Source: Sphingobacterium micropteri (lineage in GTDB: Bacteria; Bacteroidota; Bacteroidia; Sphingobacteriales; Sphingobacteriaceae). From it: 64,000 nt of DNA. The position numbers were made by a program, and so were the translations under genes. Where the stretch lies: assembly GCF_014692515.1 (NCBI RefSeq), contig NZ_JACOIK010000016.1, forward strand, positions 1-64,000, read 5' to 3'. This document shows positions 39,226 to 48,154 of this stretch, piece after piece (position 1 is the first letter of the stretch; each line of letters starts with the position of its first letter). A model generated the notes under the pieces. That model ran no database searches. It was not told the DNA's origin and saw only the letters and a program-made list of their open reading frames with translations.

Positions 39226-40085
39226 TACTTGTCTAATGCTTTCTGACTTTGCTCAAAAGCTTTTCGTTGTTTATAATTCACCCATTTTTGCTTGAAGAGT
39301 TTTCGCATGATTTTGTCGGTATACCGGATGAAAAACACCTCGTTCAGCATACTCAAAAGCCTTGTTGGTGAACTAGGGAAAGAACGTAGGGTAACGGAGA
39401 AGCCAGCCTCTAGATAGCGATTGAAATGCCAGTAGCCACTCGGCATAAAGAGTGCATCGCCGTGCTCCATAAAAATCTCATACCCCTTTGCATAACGTAA
39501 TGCCGGAAACTGTGTATAGTCAGGATGTTCGTAATCTACATTATAAACAGTATGAACAGAAAGAGGAACTTTATATAGAAAAGCAGCTTCTTCGGGCGGA
39601 AATAATAATACTCTTTTTCGACCCTCGAATTGAAAATGCAATAAATCGCCCAGATCGACATCATAGTGCATCAGCACACGTGCCTCACTGCCGCCAAAAA
39701 ACAAAGTCGGTATGCGTTTAAAATATTTAAAGCCTAAATCCGGATAAGAAAAGTTCTGAAGCAACCCCGGCAACTTATCCGTAATGATATAGAAGAAAAT
39801 CCGCAGATCAGAAGGTTGCTTTTTGATAAGATGGATGTAGTCACGCATTTTCATATGCGTGACGGGTTCATCTGTTGCTTTATTAGGGTCGGCGGGCTTG
39901 TTATCATATAGTCCGACAATTTGCTCGCCTGCCTGCTCGTATATATAATCTAAATTCCATTTATCATATGCCTCCCATTTTTTAGCAAATTCTTTAATAA
40001 GAACAGGTTTTTGAGGCTTGAAGTATTTTTCTAGAAACACCTCTTTGCTTATATCATCCACGATATCAATCTCCGATAAAATCAT
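39213..40085 (-). CDS. cupin-like (JmjC-type) domain protein
   Basis: This 290-residue protein resembles Cupin_8/JmjC-type Fe(II)- and 2-oxoglutarate-dependent oxygenases. The double-stranded beta-helix holds VLMHYDVDLGDLLHFQFEGR with the HxD metal pair, the phosphate-binding GRKRVLLFPPEEA, and EHGDALFMPSGYWHFNRYLE with the distal His. Such enzymes hydroxylate protein or small-molecule substrates; the target is unknown. The first 60 residues (FLEKYFKPQKPVLIKEFAK) match the usual lead-in. It is upstream of rpsF on the same strand but has its own transcript end. Confidence 0.85.
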   Translation of the reverse strand: MILSEIDIVDDISKEVFLEKYFKPQKPVLIKEFAKKWEAYDKWNLDYIYEQAGEQIVGLYDNKPADPNKATDEPVTHMKMRDYIHLIKKQPSDLRIFFYIITDKLPGLLQNFSYPDLGFKYFKRIPTLFFGGSEARVLMHYDVDLGDLLHFQFEGRKRVLLFPPEEAAFLYKVPLSVHTVYNVDYEHPDYTQFPALRYAKGYEIFMEHGDALFMPSGYWHFNRYLEAGFSVTLRSFPSSPTRLLSMLNEVFFIRYTDKIMRKLFKQKWVNYKQRKAFEQSQKALDKYLKN

Positions 40086-40269
40086 AGCTCTTCTTTTAAT
40101 GCTTAAACCCTAAATAAATCTATTTTGTCTTCCTTCGCCATCAAAGACAAATTTAATAATGGAAAAGTACCAAAAAAAATGTCAAAATTTTATCATACAT
40201 AACCTTCCCGGAAACTAAGTTGGGAAGAAATACGTTACTATATTACAAAACAGTGCTACAGCATTTATT

Positions 40270-40776
40270 ATGACATCAATAAAAAACGAATTAGTAGGAA
40301 CTTGGAGACTTTTATCCTATATTGAAGTTCCCATAGAAGGAGATGATTCACTCTTTCCTATGGGAAAGAATCCCTATGGAATACTCATGTACTCACCCGA
40401 TGGTTATATGGCCGTGCAAGTTTCCAAAGATGAACGACTGCTTTATAAGAGTAATGACAAGATGATGGCCACACAGGAAGAGATGGTGTCTTCCCTGCAG
40501 GGGTATATTGCCTTTTGTGGAAAATACAAAGTGGATAATCGAAATGCGGTCGTCACCTATTGCATTGAAAGCTCGTTATTTCCAAATTGGAGAGACCAAA
40601 TGCAACATCGGAAAATAGATTTCGAAGGTGATGTGCTTTACCTAAAATCTACGGAACCCATTCTTTCTAACGGTATCTATGTAAACTCATATATGACTTG
40701 GCAGCGTATGGATCGTTCAGCAGATGAGGTTGTGGACAAACACTTACTCCGGGAGATAAGCCTAATAAAGAATTAA
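40270..40776 (+). CDS. lipocalin-like domain protein
   Basis: This 168-residue protein matches the lipocalin-like (Lipocalin_5) family. It begins NELVGTWRLLSYIEVPIEGD, continues with NPYGILMYSPDGYMAVQVSK and the central YIAFCGKYKVDNRNAVVTYC, and ends with a strand ending TWQRM. No signal peptide is visible. Members form a small beta barrel that may bind hydrophobic ligands; the ligand is unknown. It is monocistronic and ends at a bidirectional terminator shared with the TPR genes. Confidence 0.82.
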   Translation: MTSIKNELVGTWRLLSYIEVPIEGDDSLFPMGKNPYGILMYSPDGYMAVQVSKDERLLYKSNDKMMATQEEMVSSLQGYIAFCGKYKVDNRNAVVTYCIESSLFPNWRDQMQHRKIDFEGDVLYLKSTEPILSNGIYVNSYMTWQRMDRSADEVVDKHLLREISLIKN

Positions 40777-40793
40777 TTAAGCAACATAAAAAA

Positions 40794-40812
40794 AGAGCGT
40801 TTTAAACGCTCT
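40794..40812. terminator. bidirectional terminator
   Basis: AGAGCGTTT (40794-40802) and AAACGCTCT (40804-40812) pair, with seven A residues on the left and seven T residues on the right. It serves the convergent lipocalin-like and TPR genes. Confidence 0.92.
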
Positions 40813-40843
40813 TTTTTTATGCTGTGTATGAGACAATATATTT

Positions 40844-42028
40844 TTACTGTAGTGCATCAATCTTAGCTTGTGTTTCGGCTGATTTCTCTTCGTCTTCTAG
40901 GAAACTATAATAGCCTCTTAAGCTTCGCAATGCGTCAATATCGTTTGGATCCAGGGAAATTACCTTTTCCAAATAAGGTAAAGCTTCTTTAATCTGCTCT
41001 TTAAGTTCGTCTACTTTTGCTTTATAATCACTGTTGGATAACGTGTTATTCTCATTAAGCGCATTTAATTGATTTCCCACCTGGTTGATAATTGTTGCCG
41101 AAAGATTTTTATTAGCTTCTAAATAATCGGGATCGAGTTCCACAGCTTTTTTATACGCCTCAACAGCCTTTTCAGTATTATTGGACGCTGAATATGCGGC
41201 GCCCAAATAGTAATGCAATGTTTTGTTGCTCGCATCTTTTGCGATTTGATTTTCGATATCCTTGATTATTTTTTCCTCGTTACCGGTTATAAGGTTCATC
41301 TCGATATTTTGAAGGGCAAGATCGTTGTCTTCTGGATATTCCGCAGCTGCCTTATCAGAATACGCCAAAGCGTTAGCCGTATCGGCTGTCAAGAGGTATA
41401 GTCTTGACAATTCTGTCATGACAGCCTTATGGTTTGAATATTCCTTTTCTGGAACCAATTGCGTGAATTTTTCAATCGCGTTTACATGGTCTTTTGTATT
41501 GCTAGCTGCCAATCCAGAATAAAATAGTAAAGTTGTATCTCCCGGACGATAATGCAATGCTCGTTCGAAAGAGGTATAAGCTGTTTTAAAATCTTGACTG
41601 TTAAATGCATCGGCACCTTGGTCAAAATTATACTCGCCTAGAATTTGGCCTGCAGCAGTAATATTTTCTTTGTTCTTCCCATCAGTATCCAATTCTGTTG
41701 CTTTCTGAATACCTTCTTCTGCTGTTTTTGCTGCTTCTGCAGATTTTTCAGCGGTAGCCAGATTCGCATATACCAACGCATAAATCGTCCAAGTTTCGGG
41801 ATCTTCTTTCGTTTTGTCATGTGTAATTGCGGCATCAATAGCTTCTTTAGCACTTTCCAAATCTTTTTTACCGAGTTGGGCTAATTGCTCCGAAGCGATA
41901 TCGCTCCCCTTAAACTCTTGAAATTTCTGCAATCCTGCTTTGGCTTTTCTCAAATTGCCACTTTGAGCGAAAGCAGTAGTTCCTGCCACCACTAATAGCG
42001 AAAATAATATTGCTTTTTTAAAATTCAT
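40844..42028 (-). CDS. exported TPR-repeat protein
   Basis: This 394-residue protein has a signal peptide (about 1-21, MNFKKAILFSLLVVAGTTAFA) and at least seven tetratricopeptide repeats over the remaining length, for example FKTAYTSFERALHYRPGDTT and LHYYLGAAYSASNNTEKAVE. TPR proteins scaffold protein complexes; partners are unknown. It lies two bases after a second TPR gene with the same layout, which itself overlaps gyrA, so the three genes probably form one transcript. Confidence 0.88.
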   Translation of the reverse strand: MNFKKAILFSLLVVAGTTAFAQSGNLRKAKAGLQKFQEFKGSDIASEQLAQLGKKDLESAKEAIDAAITHDKTKEDPETWTIYALVYANLATAEKSAEAAKTAEEGIQKATELDTDGKNKENITAAGQILGEYNFDQGADAFNSQDFKTAYTSFERALHYRPGDTTLLFYSGLAASNTKDHVNAIEKFTQLVPEKEYSNHKAVMTELSRLYLLTADTANALAYSDKAAAEYPEDNDLALQNIEMNLITGNEEKIIKDIENQIAKDASNKTLHYYLGAAYSASNNTEKAVEAYKKAVELDPDYLEANKNLSATIINQVGNQLNALNENNTLSNSDYKAKVDELKEQIKEALPYLEKVISLDPNDIDALRSLRGYYSFLEDEEKSAETQAKIDALQ

Positions 42029-42030
42029 AT

Positions 42031-43161
42031 CTAATTATTTGATAGTTGATTCAATAACAATTTTACGCGATCTAATTGCGCGAGATCTCCTGATCTTTCA
42101 TAATATAAAGAAAGAGACTTTAATGCATTAACATCATAAGGACGAATTTCGTTTGCTTTTAACAATAAATTTTGTGCCTGATACTGCGCTTCTACATTAT
42201 CACTATCCTGCAGGAAATTGTTAAGAAAAATGAGTCCTAAAGCGAGATTTGCTTCATAGTTATTTGGTTCAAGCTGCAATATCTTCCCATAGTATCTTTT
42301 TGCAATTTCGATATTTCCTACGGATTCGTTTGCATACCCTGCCAAATAATTTAGATCAATATTTTCTGGTTCGTGGGCTACAGCCTCGTCGATAATAGGA
42401 GCGATTGCCTTATATTCGTTTCGCTGTGCAAAGAGTTGAACCAAGTTCATCAACACCTGTTTATTTTCTGGAAACTTCGTGCGGGCATCGTGTAATATGT
42501 TCAATACGGCTTGACTATCGCCGTTTCTTTTATGTACTTCTGCAAGCTCCAAATAATATTCAACAGGTGCATCGCCTCTTTTTAATAAATTATTGTAGTA
42601 AGCTGTTGCTGCGGCGTATTGTTCGGTTTGTGCTGCCAAAAGAGCAAGATTATACGTTACATCATAATTTTGAATGTTGAGATCTCTCACTTTTAGATAA
42701 CTCTCGTAGGCGCCAGCATAGTCTTCTTTCTCCAGCGCTTTTTTTGCTTTGTAAATATGCGATGCAGCTAGATTTTGCTTGATGTAATTAAATTCAGAAG
42801 AATAATTTTCCCAATCGCGCTTTCTTATTTTGTTTACCGATTCATAGGTAATATCAATCGGATCACTCGGATTTTTTATGCTACGCGTAGAATCTGCATA
42901 TGCCATAGCGCTATATATCATAGCGCGGAGGACATTCACGCGTGCACTATTTGAATCGCGACGGTTTTTGTACGTTTCGTCAATGAATTTTTTTGCACTC
43001 TCCAGATTCTTTAAATCACCGGATTGTGTATAGCGCGCAAAACTATTGCTACTTTCTTTATAGTTGGATTGTGCGAAAGTCTGCACGGATCCCAATAACA
43101 GCAGGCCCGAAACGATGGCGGGCAAGCATAATCCTAATTTATTCTTCGTTTTCTTCCGCAT
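42031..43161 (-). CDS. exported TPR-repeat protein, overlapping gyrA
   Basis: I choose the ATG at 43161 (376 residues) because a signal peptide then starts at once (MRKKTKNKLGLCLPAIVSGL, cleaved near TFAQS). The start lies 23 bases inside the 3' end of gyrA in another frame. The mature protein is a row of TPR repeats (LASHIYKAKKALEKEDYAGA, then IAKRYYGKILQLEPNNYEAN). It is a paralogue in layout of the next gene. The overlap with gyrA implies coupled translation; a functional link to gyrase is not implied. Confidence 0.87.
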   Translation of the reverse strand: MRKKTKNKLGLCLPAIVSGLLLLGSVQTFAQSNYKESSNSFARYTQSGDLKNLESAKKFIDETYKNRRDSNSARVNVLRAMIYSAMAYADSTRSIKNPSDPIDITYESVNKIRKRDWENYSSEFNYIKQNLAASHIYKAKKALEKEDYAGAYESYLKVRDLNIQNYDVTYNLALLAAQTEQYAAATAYYNNLLKRGDAPVEYYLELAEVHKRNGDSQAVLNILHDARTKFPENKQVLMNLVQLFAQRNEYKAIAPIIDEAVAHEPENIDLNYLAGYANESVGNIEIAKRYYGKILQLEPNNYEANLALGLIFLNNFLQDSDNVEAQYQAQNLLLKANEIRPYDVNALKSLSLYYERSGDLAQLDRVKLLLNQLSNN

Positions 43162-45700
43162 CTGTTGTGTCATTTGATACGCCATTTTCATCCATGTTTT
43201 CATCACCGTTTTCCAACTCTTCCTCTTCCTCACGTTCTACTTTGGTAATCGAGGCTATGGCATCGGTATCTTTCAATGTGATCAGACGTACGCCTTGCGT
43301 TGCCCGTCCCATTACACGAAGAGTATCAACACCTATACGGATAACAATGCCAGATTTGTTGATGATCATCAAGTCATCTTCATCGGTTACCCCTTTAATG
43401 GCAACTAATTCTCCGGTTTTATCCGTAACATTGATCGTTTTTACCCCCTTACCTCCACGGTTGGTTACGCGGTAATCTTCAATATCAGTACGTTTGCCAT
43501 AACCTTTTTCAGAAACAACAAGTACTGTTGTGTCCGAATTATCTACAGCAATCATGCCAACTACTTCGTCCACGTCACTAGCCAATGTAATTCCTCTTAC
43601 TCCTGTAGCTGTTCTCCCCATCGGTCGTACGGTAGACTCGTTGAAACGTATAGCACGTCCCGAGCGCAGCGCCATGACGATTTCGCTATTTCCTGTTGTT
43701 AAACAAGCTTCAAGCAATTCATCGCCTTCGTTGATGTTTATTGCGTTTATACCATTTGCACGAGGTCTTGAATACGCCTCTAAAGACGTTTTCTTTATTG
43801 TACCTTTTTTCGTACACATGATAATGAAATTATTTTCAAGATACTCTTGATCCTTAAGATTGGTTACTTTGATAAAAGCCCGGATCTTTTCTTCTTTCGG
43901 TACGTTGATGATATTCTGCAACGCCCGCCCACGGGAAGTACGACTTCCCTCCGGAATTTCAAAAGCACGTAGCCAGAAACAACGTCCTTGATCGGTGAAC
44001 AATAACAGATAATTGTGTGCGGAGGCCGTGATAATGTGCTCTGTAAAATCCTCGTCTCGTGTTGTAGAGCCGATGGAGCCTTTACCACCGCGTCCCTGAC
44101 GGCGATATTCCGTTAAAGGTGTACGTTTTACGTAGGAATTATGCGAAATAGTGATCACAATCTCTTCATCATCGATGAAGTCTTCCATACGCATATCTTC
44201 CGCAGAGTGAACAATAACAGAACGTCGCTCGTCACCATATTTCTCTTTTATCTCTAGAAGCTCTTTCTTGATTATTTCCATACGTAGGTCTTCATCCGCA
44301 AGTACGGATTTCAAATAATCAATTGTTTTCATGAGCTCTGCATATTCCTCTTTGATTTTATCACGCTCTAGTCCAGTCAAACGGCGAAGCGTCATATCCA
44401 AGATTGCACGTGCTTGAATGTCGGTTAAACCAAATCTACTCATCAAGCCTACACGTGCGTCTTCTGGTGTATCAGAGTTACGGATAAGTTTAATGACTTC
44501 ATCAAGATGGTCAAGCGCAATGAGATATCCTTCTAATATATGTGCTCGTTTTTCCGCCTCTGCTAATTCAAATTTGGTACGTCGAATGACGACCTCATGT
44601 CTATGCTCCACAAATTCGTGGATCATGTCTTTCAAGTTCAGCAGCATCGGACGTCCTTTTACTAAGGCGATGTTGTTTACCGAAAACGAGGTTTGTAAAG
44701 CCGTATATTTATATAAGTTGTTTAATACAACATTTGCGTTGGCTTCCCGTTTGATTTCATATACAATTCGGAAGCCTTCTCTATCGGATTCATCCCGAAT
44801 GGTAGCGATGCCCTCAATTTTTTTCTCATTGACGAGCTCCGCTGTCCGCTCAATCATATTCGCTTTATTAACCTGATAAGGTATTTCGGTTACGATAATG
44901 CACTCGCGTCCGTTTTTTAGCGTTTCGATTTCGGCTTTGGCACGCATGACGATACGGCCTCTACCGGTTTCACACGCATCCTTTACACCGTTATAGCCAT
45001 ATATTATACCACCTGTTGGAAAATCTGGCCCTTTGATATGTTGCATCAATTCTGCGACTTCGATGTCGCGATTATCGATATAAGCAACGGTACCATTCAC
45101 CACTTCGGTTAGGTTATGCGGTGCCATATTTGTGGCCATACCCACTGCAATCCCGGAGGCTCCATTTACCAAAAGATTTGGAATACGGGTAGGTAATACC
45201 GTAGGTTCTTGTAGGGAATCGTCAAAGTTCAGTTGGAAGTCTACGGTGTCTTTATTGATGTCAGAAAGCATCTCCTCCGATAGTTTCTTCAGACGCGCTT
45301 CTGTATAACGCATGGCCGCAGGAGGATCGCCGTCAATAGATCCATAGTTACCTTGTCCATCTACCAGCGGGTAACGCATGCTCCAATCTTGTGCCAGTCG
45401 AACCATGGCATCATATACTGAAGAGTCGCCGTGTGGGTGATATTTACCCAACACATCTCCAACGATACGAGCAGATTTTTTGTAAGGTTTGCCACTCGTT
45501 ACACCTAGGTCTAACATCCCATATAGTACACGTCTGTGTACAGGTTTCAAACCGTCTCTTGCGTCAGGTAAGGCACGAGAAACGATGACCGACATAGAAT
45601 AATCTATGTAGGCAGACTTCATTTGATCCTCGATATTGATTGGAATGATCCTGTCGTTTGCAGGTACTAGATTGTTTTCGTTTTCTGTTTCTTCAGCCAT
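43139..45700 (-). CDS. gyrA: DNA gyrase subunit A
   Basis: I choose the ATG at 45700 (853 residues). The breakage-reunion domain shows IDYSMSVIVSRALPDARDGL, the quinolone-determining HPHGDSSVYDAMVRLAQDWS and the catalytic tyrosine in AAMRYTEARL (about Y132). The C-terminal beta-pinwheel has six blade repeats, including the GyrA-box-like RRQGRGGKGSIG that distinguishes gyrase from topoisomerase IV, and an acidic tail. Ser is kept at the position after HGD. It introduces negative supercoils with GyrB. Confidence 0.96.
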   Translation of the reverse strand: MAEETENENNLVPANDRIIPINIEDQMKSAYIDYSMSVIVSRALPDARDGLKPVHRRVLYGMLDLGVTSGKPYKKSARIVGDVLGKYHPHGDSSVYDAMVRLAQDWSMRYPLVDGQGNYGSIDGDPPAAMRYTEARLKKLSEEMLSDINKDTVDFQLNFDDSLQEPTVLPTRIPNLLVNGASGIAVGMATNMAPHNLTEVVNGTVAYIDNRDIEVAELMQHIKGPDFPTGGIIYGYNGVKDACETGRGRIVMRAKAEIETLKNGRECIIVTEIPYQVNKANMIERTAELVNEKKIEGIATIRDESDREGFRIVYEIKREANANVVLNNLYKYTALQTSFSVNNIALVKGRPMLLNLKDMIHEFVEHRHEVVIRRTKFELAEAEKRAHILEGYLIALDHLDEVIKLIRNSDTPEDARVGLMSRFGLTDIQARAILDMTLRRLTGLERDKIKEEYAELMKTIDYLKSVLADEDLRMEIIKKELLEIKEKYGDERRSVIVHSAEDMRMEDFIDDEEIVITISHNSYVKRTPLTEYRRQGRGGKGSIGSTTRDEDFTEHIITASAHNYLLLFTDQGRCFWLRAFEIPEGSRTSRGRALQNIINVPKEEKIRAFIKVTNLKDQEYLENNFIIMCTKKGTIKKTSLEAYSRPRANGINAININEGDELLEACLTTGNSEIVMALRSGRAIRFNESTVRPMGRTATGVRGITLASDVDEVVGMIAVDNSDTTVLVVSEKGYGKRTDIEDYRVTNRGGKGVKTINVTDKTGELVAIKGVTDEDDLMIINKSGIVIRIGVDTLRVMGRATQGVRLITLKDTDAIASITKVEREEEEELENGDENMDENGVSNDTTDAEENEE

Positions 45701-45998
45701 ATTAAAGGTGGTTTCAATAAAACTAAATGTGCCTCTAAAAAAAGATGCACACATCGCAGCGAAGTTACGATTTTTTTTAATAATCACCGCGCGTTTACGC
45801 GTCTAAAATATTGGTGAAGGCATACGTTACTAAAATCATGTAAGAAATAAAGCATCTCCGTTAATTCGTTTGTTGTATGTCATTTTTTTATAAAACAAAA
45901 GAAATGTTTATTTATTTCTCAATAAAAGTTTCGGAAATATGAAGAAAATTAAAAAATGTGCTATTTTTGCGATTCATTTATTCACATAAAATAAATTC
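45701..45998. promoter_or_regulatory. divergent gyrA-serC promoter region
   Basis: The 298-base gap holds a TATTTTTG box (45962-45969) 30 bases before serC, matching TAnnTTTG. On the minus strand TAACTTCG (complement at 45760-45767) is a weaker match 60 bases ahead of gyrA. No gene or structured RNA is evident in the rest. Confidence 0.55.
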
Positions 45999-47072
45999 AT
46001 GATGAAACACAATTTTGGGGCAGGACCATGCATACTTCCAAAGGAAGTATTTCAAGAAGCTTCGCAAGCTGTAATTGATTTCAATAACACTGGGCTTTCC
46101 ATTCTTGAAATATCGCACCGTTCCAAAGAATTTGAGCAAGTGATTCAAGAAGCAGAGGCTTTGGTACGCGAACTTATGGATGTTCCATCTGACTATTCCG
46201 TTTTGTTTTTACAAGGAGGAGCTAGTCAGCAGTTTGCTATGGTTCCGTTGAATCTTTTGCCCGAAGGGGGGAAAGCGGCATATTTGGATACAGGTGTTTG
46301 GGCAACAAAGGCTGCAAAAGAAGCATCTAAGGTAGGGCAGGTAGAGATTGTGGCTTCTTCATCCGATAAAAATTATACGTATATTCCTAAAGAGTTTTCG
46401 GTACCTTCGGACGCCGCTTATTTCCATTACACATCAAATAACACCATATACGGTACCGAGGTATTTGAAAAACCTAATGTCAATTTGCCGACGGTGGTTG
46501 ATATGTCATCGGATATATTGAGTCGTGTAATCAATGTTGCTGACTATGATTTGATATATGCTGGAGCACAAAAAAATATGGGGCCAGCGGGTGTTACATT
46601 GGTTATTGTAAAGAATGATATTTTAGGAAAAGCAGGGCGCACGATACCGACAATATTGGATTATGAAGCACATGCAAAAGCGGGTTCACTTTACAATACA
46701 CCTCCGGTCTTCTCTATTTATGTATCGATGTTGAACTTACGATGGTTAAAGGAAAAAGGTGGTATATCGGTTATTGAACAGGAGAATATCATCAAAGCAC
46801 GTACGTTATACGATGAGATTGAACGGAATCCGTTTTTCAGGGGAACAGCCAATGAAGAAGATCGTTCTCGAATGAATGTGACATTTGTTATGGATACTCC
46901 AGAACAGGAAGCTGCTTTCTTGAAACTCGCGCAAGAACGTGGAATGGTGGGCATTAAAGGACACCGTTCAGTAGGCGGTTTCAGAGCATCGATTTACAAT
47001 GCATTGGGAATTAGTTCCATCAATGCTTTGGTAGATGTGATGAAAGAATTTGAAGAATTGAGTAATAAATAA
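45999..47072 (+). CDS. serC: 3-phosphoserine aminotransferase
   Basis: This 357-residue fold-type I PLP enzyme shows the SerC signatures: NFGAGPCILPKEVFQEASQA, SILEISHRSKEFEQVIQEAE, LFLQGGASQQFAMVPLNLL, the PLP lysine in YAGAQKNMGPAGVT, and GIKGHRSVGGFRASIYNALG. It makes phosphoserine from 3-phosphohydroxypyruvate and glutamate. serA follows nine bases later, so the two consecutive serine-pathway steps form one operon. The start could also be the second ATG at 46002. Confidence 0.96.
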   Translation: MMKHNFGAGPCILPKEVFQEASQAVIDFNNTGLSILEISHRSKEFEQVIQEAEALVRELMDVPSDYSVLFLQGGASQQFAMVPLNLLPEGGKAAYLDTGVWATKAAKEASKVGQVEIVASSSDKNYTYIPKEFSVPSDAAYFHYTSNNTIYGTEVFEKPNVNLPTVVDMSSDILSRVINVADYDLIYAGAQKNMGPAGVTLVIVKNDILGKAGRTIPTILDYEAHAKAGSLYNTPPVFSIYVSMLNLRWLKEKGGISVIEQENIIKARTLYDEIERNPFFRGTANEEDRSRMNVTFVMDTPEQEAAFLKLAQERGMVGIKGHRSVGGFRASIYNALGISSINALVDVMKEFEELSNK

Positions 47073-47081
47073 TTTATTTAG

Positions 47082-48029
47082 ATGAAGATATTAGCAAACG
47101 ACGGTATTGATGCAGCGGGTAAGAAGCTGTTGGAAGATGCCGGATTTGAAGTAGATACTAATCATATTCCGCAAGAAGAACTTGCAGAAAAATTGCAGGC
47201 TTATGATGCCATTACGGTACGTAGTGCCACTAAAGTTCGTCAGGCATTGCTTGATGTGTGCCCGAATATTAAAGCTATTGGTCGTGGTGGAGTTGGGATG
47301 GATAATATCGATGTCGATTATGCACGCTCGAAAGGTATCGCTGTTATCAACACGCCAGCAGCATCATCCCTATCTGTAGGGGAGCTTGTATTTGCACACC
47401 TCTTAAACGGTGTACGCTTTTTGTATGACGCCAACCGCAAGATGCCGATAGAAGGAAACACGAACTTCGCAGGACTTAAAAAAGCTTATGCAAAAGGTGT
47501 GGAGTTGAGAGGAAAAACATTAGGCGTCGTTGGATTTGGAAGAATTGGCCGTGAAACAGCTAAGGTAGCACTCGGATTGGGAATGGACGTTATCTACACA
47601 GATCTATTTGACGGACCGACATCTTTATCGGTGACGTTTTCCGGTGGAGTTCAAGTCGATTTGCCGGTAAAACAAGTGACTTTCGAAGATGTGTTAAAGC
47701 AATCTGATTTCATTACTCTCCATGTTCCTTTCTTAGATAAACCTGCTATAGGAAAAGAAGAGTTTGCATTATTGAAAGACGGTGTAGGATTGGTAAATGC
47801 GGCTCGTGGTGGCGTAATAGATGAGCTAGAGTTAGTTGACGCACTTGATTCGGGTAAAGTATCTTTTGCTGCCTTAGATGTGTTTGACAATGAACCAACG
47901 CCTAGACAAGAGATTTTGAGTCATCCGAGGATTTCTTTGACGCCCCATATCGGAGCGGCAACAAATGAAGCACAGGAGCGAATCGGGATCGAATTGGCAA
48001 CGCTGCTTATAGACGCCCTGAAGAAGTAA
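47082..48029 (+). CDS. serA: D-3-phosphoglycerate dehydrogenase (short form)
   Basis: This 315-residue D-2-hydroxyacid dehydrogenase shows IKAIGRGGVGMDNIDVDYAR, the Rossmann motif LGVVGFGRIGRETAKVALGL, LVNAARGGVIDELELVDALD and the catalytic His in ISLTPHIGAATNEAQERIG. It lacks the C-terminal ACT domain of longer SerA forms, so allosteric inhibition by serine through ACT is not expected. The serC neighbour supports the 3-phosphoglycerate substrate. A terminator follows 22 bases after the stop. Confidence 0.92.
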   Translation: MKILANDGIDAAGKKLLEDAGFEVDTNHIPQEELAEKLQAYDAITVRSATKVRQALLDVCPNIKAIGRGGVGMDNIDVDYARSKGIAVINTPAASSLSVGELVFAHLLNGVRFLYDANRKMPIEGNTNFAGLKKAYAKGVELRGKTLGVVGFGRIGRETAKVALGLGMDVIYTDLFDGPTSLSVTFSGGVQVDLPVKQVTFEDVLKQSDFITLHVPFLDKPAIGKEEFALLKDGVGLVNAARGGVIDELELVDALDSGKVSFAALDVFDNEPTPRQEILSHPRISLTPHIGAATNEAQERIGIELATLLIDALKK

Positions 48030-48051
48030 TTCTTCCGCATAAATAATATAT

Positions 48052-48090
48052 GCGGCACAAAAGCAATGGAAAGCATTTGTGCCGCTTTTT
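48052..48090 (+). terminator. rho-independent terminator after serA
   Basis: GCGGCACAAA (48052-48061) and TTTGTGCCGC (48076-48085) form a perfect ten-base-pair stem followed by six T residues. Confidence 0.95.
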
Positions 48091-48154
48091 TGTGTAAAAT
48101 AGGTACATTTATAGGTTTTTAGAGAGATCGCAATAGATACTATAATTATAAAAG

